The position numbers and the translations under genes are program-made. A stretch of DNA of 14,047 bases. Origin: CAYPHJ01 sp964410485. Its GTDB lineage: Bacteria; Desulfobacterota; Binatia; UBA9968. The stretch covers positions 1 through 14,047 of the forward strand of contig CAYPHJ010000114.1 in assembly GCA_964410485.1 (NCBI GenBank). The letters run 5' to 3'. The notes beneath the pieces are model-generated. The model was not told where the DNA came from and did not search any database. It saw only the letters and a list, made by a program, of their open reading frames with translations. Shown here one piece after another: positions 1-6,236 of the stretch. Position 1 is the stretch's first letter; the number at the start of each line of letters is the position of its first letter.

Positions 1-14
1 AACTGTGACTACAC

Positions 15-83
15 ATAAATCCCCCCGTCCTGCGGCCGGCCCCCTTTGCCAAAGGTTGCCAAAGGGGGCTACAGGGGATTTAT
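15..83. repeat. Nested palindromic element downstream of dapB
   Basis: Two nested inverted repeats are visible. The outer arms ATAAATCCCC (15-24) and GGGGATTTAT (74-83) match perfectly over 10 bp. The inner arms GCCCCCTTT (39-47) and AAAGGGGGC (61-69) match over 9 bp. The 10-mer TTGCCAAAGG also occurs twice in tandem (46-55, 56-65). The element starts 14 nt beyond the dapB stop, so it would form a long hairpin in the 3' end of the operon transcript. It has no T-run, so it is not a canonical intrinsic terminator. Its form suggests a dispersed palindromic repeat of the REP/MITE kind, possibly acting as an mRNA 3' stabiliser. That role is inferred. Confidence 0.75.
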
Positions 84-97
84 AGGCGCGATACCAA

Positions 98-973
98 CTA
101 CTTGGGGCTCATTTTCATCCGCTGTGTTGTACCCTTTGGTACATGAATTACTTTGCGGTTTCCAATGTCGGAGAGGCCCAACATGTCATGCATGGTATAG
201 AGCCCCTTTTTCTGCTTGGCGAGCCATTGAGCAGCGCGAATGGCGCCGCGGGCGAAGGTATCGCGGCTATGGGCGCGATGGGTGAATTCGAGACGCTCGC
301 CCATTCCACCGAAGATGACCGTATGTTCGCCGACGATGTCGCCGGCGCGGACGGACAACAAAGCGATCTCTGCGCGGCTCCGCTCACCCACGATTCCACT
401 GCGGCCGTGAATACCGATGACAGCCAAATCGCGCTTGAGCGCCTGCGCCACGGCACGCGCCATCGCGAGCGCGGTTCCACTGGGCGCGTCCTTCTTGAAA
501 CGGTGATGAGCCTCGACGATTTCGACATCGTAATCATCACCGAGGGTTTTGGCCACTTTGCCGAGGATACTTACCAGGAGATTGACGCCAGGGCTCATGT
601 TGGCCGACAGCAAGACGGGCGTGTGCCGCGCTACCGATTTGATTTCGGAGAGCTGTTTGGCGTCGAAGCCGGTCGTGCCGATGACCACCGGAACCCGTTT
701 TTTTGCCGCCGCTCGCGCGTATCCGAGCGCGGCCTCCGTGTTGGTGAAATCGATAATGACACTCTTTGGCTTCAAGAACGGCGCGATCTCGTCGCTGACC
801 GGAATACCCAGGCGCCCGGCGCCAGCCACTTCCCCAGCATCTCTTCCCATGCGTGGGCTTGCAGGCTTGTCAATGGCCGCACTCAGAGTTACCCCTTGGA
901 ACTGCTGAAGTGCGCGCACAACGGCCGTGCCCATACGTCCGCCCGCCCCGCAAACAATCACGCCTAATGGCAT
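98..973 (-). CDS. dapB: 4-hydroxy-tetrahydrodipicolinate reductase (DapB)
   Basis: This cytosolic NAD(P)H-dependent enzyme reduces the DapA product to tetrahydrodipicolinate in the DAP/lysine pathway. The protein has 291 residues. An N-terminal Rossmann motif GAGGRMG lies at 9-15. The catalytic segment EAHHRFKKDAPSGTA starts at 154 and contains His156/His157 and Lys160, aligned with the His and Lys of the E. coli active site. The family normally ends just after the GLYxMxDxLGL segment (257-267). Here about 24 extra residues follow, to PKGTTQRMKMSPK, with no family resemblance. The ATG has no clear Shine-Dalgarno sequence, but GAGGRMG sits at the expected distance from it. The gene is last in the visible unit and is separated from dapA by 85 nt holding a GAAC-type repeat. 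Confidence 0.97.
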   Translation of the reverse strand: MPLGVIVCGAGGRMGTAVVRALQQFQGVTLSAAIDKPASPRMGRDAGEVAGAGRLGIPVSDEIAPFLKPKSVIIDFTNTEAALGYARAAAKKRVPVVIGTTGFDAKQLSEIKSVARHTPVLLSANMSPGVNLLVSILGKVAKTLGDDYDVEIVEAHHRFKKDAPSGTALAMARAVAQALKRDLAVIGIHGRSGIVGERSRAEIALLSVRAGDIVGEHTVIFGGMGERLEFTHRAHSRDTFARGAIRAAQWLAKQKKGLYTMHDMLGLSDIGNRKVIHVPKGTTQRMKMSPK

Positions 974-1019
974 CGCCGTCTAACCCGTTGCTCGAGGTTC
1001 CAGGTTCGACCAACATTTT

Positions 1020-1047
1020 TGAACATTGAACTTTTGAACTCTTGAAC
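1020..1047. repeat. 8-bp tandem repeat tract, TTTTGAAC type (copy 1)
   Basis: This tract lies between dapB and dapA. Degenerate units of about 8 bp ending in TTGAAC occur four times. The 15-mer ATTGAACTTTTGAAC (1025-1039) recurs exactly at 7520-7534 within argF, in the same orientation. The tract begins 11 nt beyond the dapA stop codon, so here it is not translated. Next to it, toward dapB, lies a GAACCTGGAACC-like stretch (minus strand, about 996-1009), which may be a further degenerate unit. No function is apparent. Confidence 0.75.
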
Positions 1048-1058
1048 GGCCTCTAATC

Positions 1059-1931
1059 CTAGAGGAGACCGAAGTCAATCATCGCTTGTTTGAGCTTACT
1101 GAGGTTGCCTTCAGACATGGGTGTTAAGGGCAGGCGTAATTCGGCGCTGCATTTTCCCATCAGCGAAAGAGCTGTTTTGATTGGGATCGGGTTTGTCTCA
1201 AGAAAGACGGCGCGGATCAAAGGGATCAGTTTCAGCTGGCGTTCCCGGCCATTTTCCCAGTTACCGCTCAAACAGGCCGCCGTGAGATCCGCCATCGCTT
1301 TGGGCACAATGTTCGCGACAGTTGAGATCACGCCCTTTCCACCCAAAGCCATGAGCGAGAAAGTGAGAGAGTCCTCCCCCGAATAGACCGCCAACCGATT
1401 GCCGCAAAGACGGATTATGTCGGTTGCCTGGTCCACCGACCCGGTGGCCTCTTTGACGCCGGCTATGTTTTTGACCTCCGCAAGGCGCGCCAAAGTCTCC
1501 GGCTCGATCTTCGAACCCGTCCGGGCAGGAATGTTGTAGACGATCAGCGGAATACCGACCGCTTCGGCAACTTTCTTGTAGTGTTGGTAAATGCCTTCCT
1601 GCGTTGGCCGATTGTAATAGGGCGAAATCATCAATGCGCCATCTGCGCCCGCTTTTTCCGCGCCACGCGTAAGCTCTATCGCCTCGGCGGTTGAGTTCGA
1701 ACCGGTGCCGGCAATTACCGGCACGCGTCTATTGACCGCCTTGATCACCGCTTCGATAACCTCATGGTGCTCGCGGTGATCGAGGGTGGCCGACTCACCG
1801 GTAGTCCCGCAGGGAACTATCCCGTCAGTACCGTTTTGAATATGAAAGTCCACGAGTTTTTCGAGACTCTGCCAATCGACTTTATCGCCCTTGAAAGGCG
1901 TCACCAGAGCAACCATAGATCCAGCAAACAT
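1059..1931 (-). CDS. dapA: 4-hydroxy-tetrahydrodipicolinate synthase (DapA)
   Basis: This enzyme condenses pyruvate with aspartate semialdehyde, the committed step to DAP and lysine, in the cytosol. The protein has 290 residues, the normal family length, and forms a single TIM barrel. The Schiff-base lysine is Lys160 in GVKEATG. The proton-relay residues Thr44 (in CGTTGES, 41-47), Tyr106 (SPYYNRP) and Tyr132 (VYNIPARTG) are present, and Arg137 matches the residue that binds the aldehyde carboxylate. The ATG at 1931 is supported by a good ribosome binding site 8 nt upstream. dapF ends 27 nt before the start, so the two genes are probably co-transcribed. Whether the enzyme is lysine-inhibited cannot be read from the sequence. 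Confidence 0.98.
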   Translation of the reverse strand: MFAGSMVALVTPFKGDKVDWQSLEKLVDFHIQNGTDGIVPCGTTGESATLDHREHHEVIEAVIKAVNRRVPVIAGTGSNSTAEAIELTRGAEKAGADGALMISPYYNRPTQEGIYQHYKKVAEAVGIPLIVYNIPARTGSKIEPETLARLAEVKNIAGVKEATGSVDQATDIIRLCGNRLAVYSGEDSLTFSLMALGGKGVISTVANIVPKAMADLTAACLSGNWENGRERQLKLIPLIRAVFLETNPIPIKTALSLMGKCSAELRLPLTPMSEGNLSKLKQAMIDFGLL

Positions 1932-1937
1932 ATGCTT

Positions 1938-1945
1938 CTCTCCCT
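1938..1945 (-). promoter_or_regulatory. Ribosome binding site of dapA
   Basis: On the minus strand AGGGAGAG precedes the dapA ATG, with about 8 nt from GGGAG to the start. This is the clearest Shine-Dalgarno sequence among the dap genes and fixes the DapA start. Confidence 0.75.
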
Positions 1946-1958
1946 AAATGACTCCGTC

Positions 1959-2777
1959 CTACACCTGTACCGTCCCGTGAAATACCTCCTCGGCACCGCC
2001 TGTCATGTACACGCGGTTGTTGTCGCGCCACTCGATCGACAAGTCGCCCCCTTTCAGGTGCACGGTGATTTTGTTTTCAGTTCTGCCCGTGAGCACGCCG
2101 GCGACACCGACCGCGGAAGCGCCGGTACCGCAGGCCCAGGTTTCACCCGCACCTCTTTCCCAAACCCGCATCTTGACCTCACGAGGGTTCAGCACTTTTA
2201 TGAATTCCGTGTTGACGCGCTTGGGAAAAAACGGGTGATGCTCGAAATGCGGACCGAGCTTTTCTAAATCGAGCGCGTCGATATCGTCGAGGTAGAGCAC
2301 GCAATGAGGATTGCCCATTGAGACACAGGTGACCTCATACCGTTTACTTTTGACGACTAAAGGATGGTTGAGAATTCTGCCATCGGCATCTACCGGAATA
2401 TCTCGGCCCTCTAGAATCGGCTCGCCCATGTCCACCTCGACGAGGTCGCCGACCAGGCGCGGGCGAATAATCCCGGCAAGTGTCTCGACTTCGAGCTCTC
2501 GCTTCGATGTCAACCCATGCTCGTAAACGTATTTGGCAAAGCAGCGAATGCCATTGCCGCACATCTCCACCTGGCTGCCGTCGGAGTTGTAGATCTCCAT
2601 TTTGAAGTCCGCGACCTTCGACGGATGAACCGTGAGCAGTTGATCTGCACCGATACCGAAGCGACGATCGCAGAGCTTTCCCGCCAATGGCGCAAGATTC
2701 GGGACATCGTTTAGCAGGCAATCAATAAAAATGAAATCGTTGCCGCAGCCATGCATTTTGGTAAATGACACTTCCAT
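1959..2777 (-). CDS. dapF: Diaminopimelate epimerase (DapF)
   Basis: DapF converts LL-DAP to meso-DAP, the substrate of LysA and the cross-linking residue of Gram-negative peptidoglycan. The protein has 272 residues, a standard length. It is a PLP-independent epimerase with two pseudo-symmetric halves. The two catalytic cysteines are Cys73 (EMCGNGIRC) and Cys216 (GETWACGTGAS). The N-terminal KMHGCGNDF motif (7-15) is typical of the family. An in-frame stop lies 42 nt before the ATG, with no alternative start codon between, so the start is secure. Its ribosome binding site is weak: an AAAGGAG lies rather far upstream, about 18 nt away. A 322-nt gap separates it from lysA, so it may have its own promoter, although none is convincing. 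Confidence 0.98.
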   Translation of the reverse strand: MEVSFTKMHGCGNDFIFIDCLLNDVPNLAPLAGKLCDRRFGIGADQLLTVHPSKVADFKMEIYNSDGSQVEMCGNGIRCFAKYVYEHGLTSKRELEVETLAGIIRPRLVGDLVEVDMGEPILEGRDIPVDADGRILNHPLVVKSKRYEVTCVSMGNPHCVLYLDDIDALDLEKLGPHFEHHPFFPKRVNTEFIKVLNPREVKMRVWERGAGETWACGTGASAVGVAGVLTGRTENKITVHLKGGDLSIEWRDNNRVYMTGGAEEVFHGTVQV

Positions 2778-2852
2778 GCTCTTAAGCTTCCCGATCTCCT
2801 TTGTCGCACCGTGTGCTCAGGTTGTGCTGCAATACGCAATGAGCCGGACCAC

Positions 2853-2961
2853 TGTCATCCTGAATGAAAGTGAAGGATCTGCTTTTGAAACGACCGACGA
2901 CCGGGGACCGCCGACCGACGAAAAAAGCAGATTCTTCGTCGCTCCACTCCTCAGAATGACA
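2853..2961. repeat. 109-bp imperfect inverted repeat in the lysA-dapF gap
   Basis: The left arm (2853-2886) begins TGTCATCCTGA and ends GGATCTGCTTTT. The reverse complement of the right arm (2923-2961) begins TGTCATTCTGA and ends GAATCTGCTTTT. The arm ends match well; the middles are diverged and differ by about 5 bp in length. The centre (2887-2920) is rich in GACCGACGACC-like units. The gap 2778-3099 holds this element and the GARACCC tract and no gene I can support. The terminal inverted repeats, short non-coding centre and absence of a transposase suggest a MITE-like or REP-pair element. From memory, similar sequences are common in genomes of uncultured soil and groundwater bacteria; I could not check this. 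Confidence 0.75.
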
Positions 2962-3070
2962 TTTCGATACAATCTTCACCGGAGACGAACGAGGTGCCCT
3001 ACGCGCGCGTCCTATGCCTCACTTGCGCGCCAGCCTTGTTCCTCGATCCGGATCCGCGGCTTGTCGAACC

Positions 3071-3091
3071 GAAACCCGAGACCCGAGACTC
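3071..3091. repeat. 7-bp tandem repeat, GARACCC type
   Basis: Three consecutive 7-bp units, GAAACCC, GAGACCC and GAGACTC, end 8 nt short of the lysA stop codon, on its downstream side. The tract is short and degenerate. It is listed because several other gaps of this window carry comparable short-period tracts of different sequence. Confidence 0.5.
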
Positions 3092-3099
3092 GCAACCAT

Positions 3100-4371
3100 T
3101 CATCGCAGCGCTGGCGGTATCGTTTCCCCGCGAATCAGATCCTCCAATGTTTCGCGCGCGCGCACGACGTAGTAGTGATCGCCGTCGACCAGGATCTCCG
3201 GTGGCCTGGGGTGTGAATTGTAATTGGAAGCCATCGTGAATCCATAAGCTCCCGCGCTCATGACCGCCAGAAGATCACCCCTCCGGGGCCGTGGAATTTC
3301 CCGATCTTTGGCAAAAAAGTCTCCGCTCTCGCATATGGGGCCGACCACATCCGCCACGATTGGCGCGCCGCTTGTCGCAACCACCGGTTGAATTGCTTGA
3401 TAGGAGCCATAAAGGGCGGGGCGGATGAGATCGTTCATGCCGCCGTCAACGATGATAAAAGTCTTTTCTTCCGTTTGCTTGATGTACTGGACTTCCGTAA
3501 CAAGAATGCCGGCATTGCCGACGATCACACGTCCGGGTTCCAGGATCAGCGTCACATCGAGCCCTTCCAAGCCTTCGATGAGAGCATTGGCATATTGTTC
3601 AGGATGTGGCGGTAATTCGTCCTTGTAGCTGATGCCCAATCCTCCGCCCAGATCGAGGTAACGGATCTGGGCGCCTTCCTTTCTGAGGGACCCCACGAGC
3701 ACGCGATCCAGATACTCCCGGACTCTGGCCAGCGCATCGATAAATGGGGACAGTGACGTTAGCTGAGAGCCGATGTGACAATCGACACCCACGACTTCGA
3801 CATTCGGCAGTGCGGCCGCTTTGCGATAAGTTTCCGCCGACTGCTTGATGTCCACCCCAAATTTCGCCTTTTTCATGCCCGTGGAAATATAGGGATGGGT
3901 CTGCGGGTCCACATCGGGATTGACACGCAGGCTGATAGGCGCCTTTTTGCCCATGTGGCGAGCGACATCGTTGAGAGCAATCAATTCATCCTCAGACTCC
4001 ACGTTGAACATCAAGATGCCCGATTCAATCGCGTACTCCATCTCCTCTTTCTTTTTACCTACGCCGGAAAAAACAATTTTTTTCGGGTCGGCCCCTGCTT
4101 TCAACGCGCGAAACAGCTCGCCGCCCGAAACAATATCGAATCCGCCGCCTTCTCTCGCGAAGGTCCTCAAGAGCGCAAGGTTCGAGTTTGCCTTGACCGA
4201 AAAGCAGACGATATGCGGCACTTTGGCAAAAGCCTGGTCAAATATACGAAAATGGCGCTGCAACGTGGCAAGGCTGTAAACATAGGCAGGCGTGCCGACC
4301 TCGCTGGCAATGCGCCGGAGCGGTACTCCCTCGGCGAACATTTCTCCGTCGCGATACTGAAAATGATGCAT
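3100..4371 (-). CDS. lysA: Diaminopimelate decarboxylase (LysA)
   Basis: LysA decarboxylates meso-DAP to L-lysine, the last step of the pathway, in the cytosol. It is a fold-III PLP enzyme (alanine racemase-like barrel plus C-terminal beta domain). With the start chosen here the protein has 423 residues. Lys60 in FSVKANSN is the PLP lysine. HIGSQ (199-203), the glycine-rich LGGGLG (241-246) and EPGR (278-281) bind the cofactor phosphate region, and Cys347 in GPICESGD is the active-site cysteine supplied across the dimer. An upstream in-frame ATG at 4383 would add four residues. I prefer 4371 because GGAG lies 6 nt before it, it overlaps the lipoprotein stop as TAATG, and homologues begin close to MHHF. 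The overlap predicts translational coupling. Confidence 0.97.
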   Translation of the reverse strand: MHHFQYRDGEMFAEGVPLRRIASEVGTPAYVYSLATLQRHFRIFDQAFAKVPHIVCFSVKANSNLALLRTFAREGGGFDIVSGGELFRALKAGADPKKIVFSGVGKKKEEMEYAIESGILMFNVESEDELIALNDVARHMGKKAPISLRVNPDVDPQTHPYISTGMKKAKFGVDIKQSAETYRKAAALPNVEVVGVDCHIGSQLTSLSPFIDALARVREYLDRVLVGSLRKEGAQIRYLDLGGGLGISYKDELPPHPEQYANALIEGLEGLDVTLILEPGRVIVGNAGILVTEVQYIKQTEEKTFIIVDGGMNDLIRPALYGSYQAIQPVVATSGAPIVADVVGPICESGDFFAKDREIPRPRRGDLLAVMSAGAYGFTMASNYNSHPRPPEILVDGDHYYVVRARETLEDLIRGETIPPALR

Positions 4372-4811
4372 TAGGGACTCCATGTGACTTCAACTTCATT
4401 GGACGGCTCGCTCAACAAACCGTCAATTAGCTGCGATGAAACGCGATAGCGGTAGACGGATTGTGGCTTCACGGCTGTGTCAACGAAGCGATATCGTCGC
4501 TCCTGAACGAATTTTTCACGATCTTCCACAAAGACGGTTGTAAGCTGCCGATACGGCACCGGGCAGTCCGGGCATGCCGGAGGAAGTTCCTTGCGGAAAA
4601 TGACAAAACTCGTCAGGTCACGCAGGGTTCTCCCGTCCAACGATTCCGTCGGCCGTCGCCAGGTAAGCACGATACCCCGTGGCTCCGCCCGCGCGCTGAG
4701 ATTCTCGATGGGACGTGGCGGCACTAGCTCCGGCGCCCGCGGGGCGCCCTTGGCGCCGCAAGCCGCTAGCAAGAGCGCAAGCCCTAGCGCCAAAATGGTT
4801 ACGCCCTTCAT
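4371..4811 (-). CDS. Small lipoprotein with LptM/LppL-like N-terminus and fibronectin type III-like domain
   Basis: The protein has 146 residues. A signal peptide with hydrophobic core (about 4-14) leads to the lipobox LAAC, with Cys18 as the lipidated residue. The mature start CGAKGAPRAP resembles the CGxKGPxxxP start of LptM (YifL) and LppL, small outer-membrane lipoproteins. The residue after Cys is Gly, not Asp, which fits outer-membrane sorting. Residues from about 33 to 146 look like one fibronectin type III sandwich: IENLSA, GIVLTWRRP, VYRYRVSS and SEPSNEVEV are typical strands. A CxxC pair (Cys80, Cys83, ACPDCP) sits in a loop. The start abuts the argH stop (TAAATG) and the stop overlaps the lysA start. 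LppL lies beside lysA in Pseudomonas, so the position is conserved. The function is unknown; any link to LptD assembly or to amino-acid synthesis is inference. Confidence 0.9.
   Translation of the reverse strand: MKGVTILALGLALLLAACGAKGAPRAPELVPPRPIENLSARAEPRGIVLTWRRPTESLDGRTLRDLTSFVIFRKELPPACPDCPVPYRQLTTVFVEDREKFVQERRYRFVDTAVKPQSVYRYRVSSQLIDGLLSEPSNEVEVTWSP
4378..4381 (-). promoter_or_regulatory. Ribosome binding site deciding the lysA start
   Basis: GGAG on the minus strand lies inside the last codons of the lipoprotein gene, 6 nt before the ATG at 4371. It favours that ATG over the one at 4383, which would overlap the site, and supports termination-reinitiation at TAATG. Confidence 0.6.
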
Positions 4812-6206
4812 TTACACCTTTAACTCCTTCAGTCGGCGCAGAACATTTGTGCGCGCGGTACCTCCCGCCGCGCGGCGACGACCGACCACCGCCTCGGCCG
4901 AAAGATAGTCGTAGATGTCGCTGCGGATCTTGTCGGAAAAGCGATTGAGATCTTCGAGCGGCAAATCCTCGATTTTTATGTTCCGATTCAGGCAGTGCTG
5001 AACAATCTTACCAACCACCGCATGGGCGGAGCGAAACGGCACACCGCGAGTGACGAGATAATCCGCCAGATCGGTGGCGTTCATAAATCCATCGCGAGCC
5101 GCCGCCATCATGGCTTCTTTGTTTACGCGCATGCCGGCGACGATCTCGCGCATGATCTCCAAACTCGAACGCACGGTATCGAGGGTGTCAAACAGCGGAA
5201 ACTTGTCCTCCTGCAGATCTCGATTGTAGGCGAGCGGTAAACCTTTCATGACCGTCAGCAGAGACTGCAGGTGGCCGAACACTCGGCCGGCTTTTCCCCG
5301 GATCAATTCCGGAACGTCCGGATTTTTCTTCTGAGGCATCATGGAGCTGCCGGTGCAGTAACGGTCGGGCAACTCGATAAATCGGAATTCCCGACTAGAC
5401 CACAAGATCATCTCTTCCGCAAGGCGACTCAGATGGACAAAAAGAATCGCGCCACTGGATAAAAACTCCAGTATGAAGTCCCGGTCGCTCACGGCATCGA
5501 TGCTGTTTTTGGCGATGCGCGAAAAACCCAGCAGCTTGGCCACATAACCGCGATCGATCGGAAAGCTCGTGCCCGCCAACGCGCCTGCTCCCAGCGGCAG
5601 CACAGCGGTTCTCTTGAGACCATCGGCAAACCTATCGCGATCGCGCTCGAACATCTCAACATAAGCGAGCAAGTGATGCGAGAAAAGCACCGGCTGTGCG
5701 CGCTGTAGGTGCGTATAGCCCGGCATAATCACGTCCAGGTATTTTTTTGCGTTCCTGGCGATTTCCTGCTCGAGCGCGCGGAGACTCTCGATGATTCTCT
5801 GAACCTCTTCCTGGACATAGAGCCGGAGATCAAGCGCCACCTGATCATTACGGCTTCGGGCCGTATGGAGTTTCCCGCCTACGGGGCCGATCTTTTCGAT
5901 CAACCGCCGCTCGATGTTCATATGAATATCTTCATCTGCCGGCGAAAAGGCGAATCGGCCGCTTTCGATTTCTCGCTGAATGCTTCTGAGACCGCGCACG
6001 ATCTTGCGTGTATCCTGCGCCGAGATAATCCGCTGCTTGGCCAGCATCTTGGCATGGGCGATGCTGCCTATAATATCGTGTCGATATAGCCGCGCGTCCA
6101 GCTCGATGGAGGCGGTAAACGCTTCGACCGACGGGGATGTTGGGGCGCTGAAACGACCACCCCACGATTTTTTTTGTTTTGGTCTGAACCTCTTCGAAGC
6201 CATCAT
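4812..6206 (-). CDS. argH: Argininosuccinate lyase (ArgH)
   Basis: ArgH splits argininosuccinate into arginine and fumarate, the last step of arginine synthesis. The protein has 464 residues, a normal length, and belongs to the fumarase/aspartase superfamily of homotetramers. The signature GSSMMPQKKNPD lies at 286-297 and contains the catalytic serine loop. HTARSRNDQ (114-122) and YTHLQRAQP (164-172, with His166) are the other two conserved active-site regions. WGGRF (15-19) is the usual N-terminal motif. Two consecutive ATGs (6206, 6203) could start it; GAGGG directly precedes the first, so the second has slightly better, though still short, spacing. It lies 30 nt after argG and its stop touches the lipoprotein start. 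Confidence 0.98.
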   Translation of the reverse strand: MMASKRFRPKQKKSWGGRFSAPTSPSVEAFTASIELDARLYRHDIIGSIAHAKMLAKQRIISAQDTRKIVRGLRSIQREIESGRFAFSPADEDIHMNIERRLIEKIGPVGGKLHTARSRNDQVALDLRLYVQEEVQRIIESLRALEQEIARNAKKYLDVIMPGYTHLQRAQPVLFSHHLLAYVEMFERDRDRFADGLKRTAVLPLGAGALAGTSFPIDRGYVAKLLGFSRIAKNSIDAVSDRDFILEFLSSGAILFVHLSRLAEEMILWSSREFRFIELPDRYCTGSSMMPQKKNPDVPELIRGKAGRVFGHLQSLLTVMKGLPLAYNRDLQEDKFPLFDTLDTVRSSLEIMREIVAGMRVNKEAMMAAARDGFMNATDLADYLVTRGVPFRSAHAVVGKIVQHCLNRNIKIEDLPLEDLNRFSDKIRSDIYDYLSAEAVVGRRRAAGGTARTNVLRRLKELKV

Positions 6207-6236
6207 CCCTCGATTGACGCGTCTCCCGAAAACAAA

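Noticed and set aside
143..967. Long plus-strand open frame of 274 codons opposite dapB
   Set aside because: It is an antisense shadow of a clearly identified DapB; its translation shows no recognisable motif and has no ribosome binding site.
2782..2979. 65-codon minus-strand frame in the lysA-dapF gap, containing HSEEWSDEESAFF
   Set aside because: It is the translation of the 109-bp inverted repeat, not a gene.
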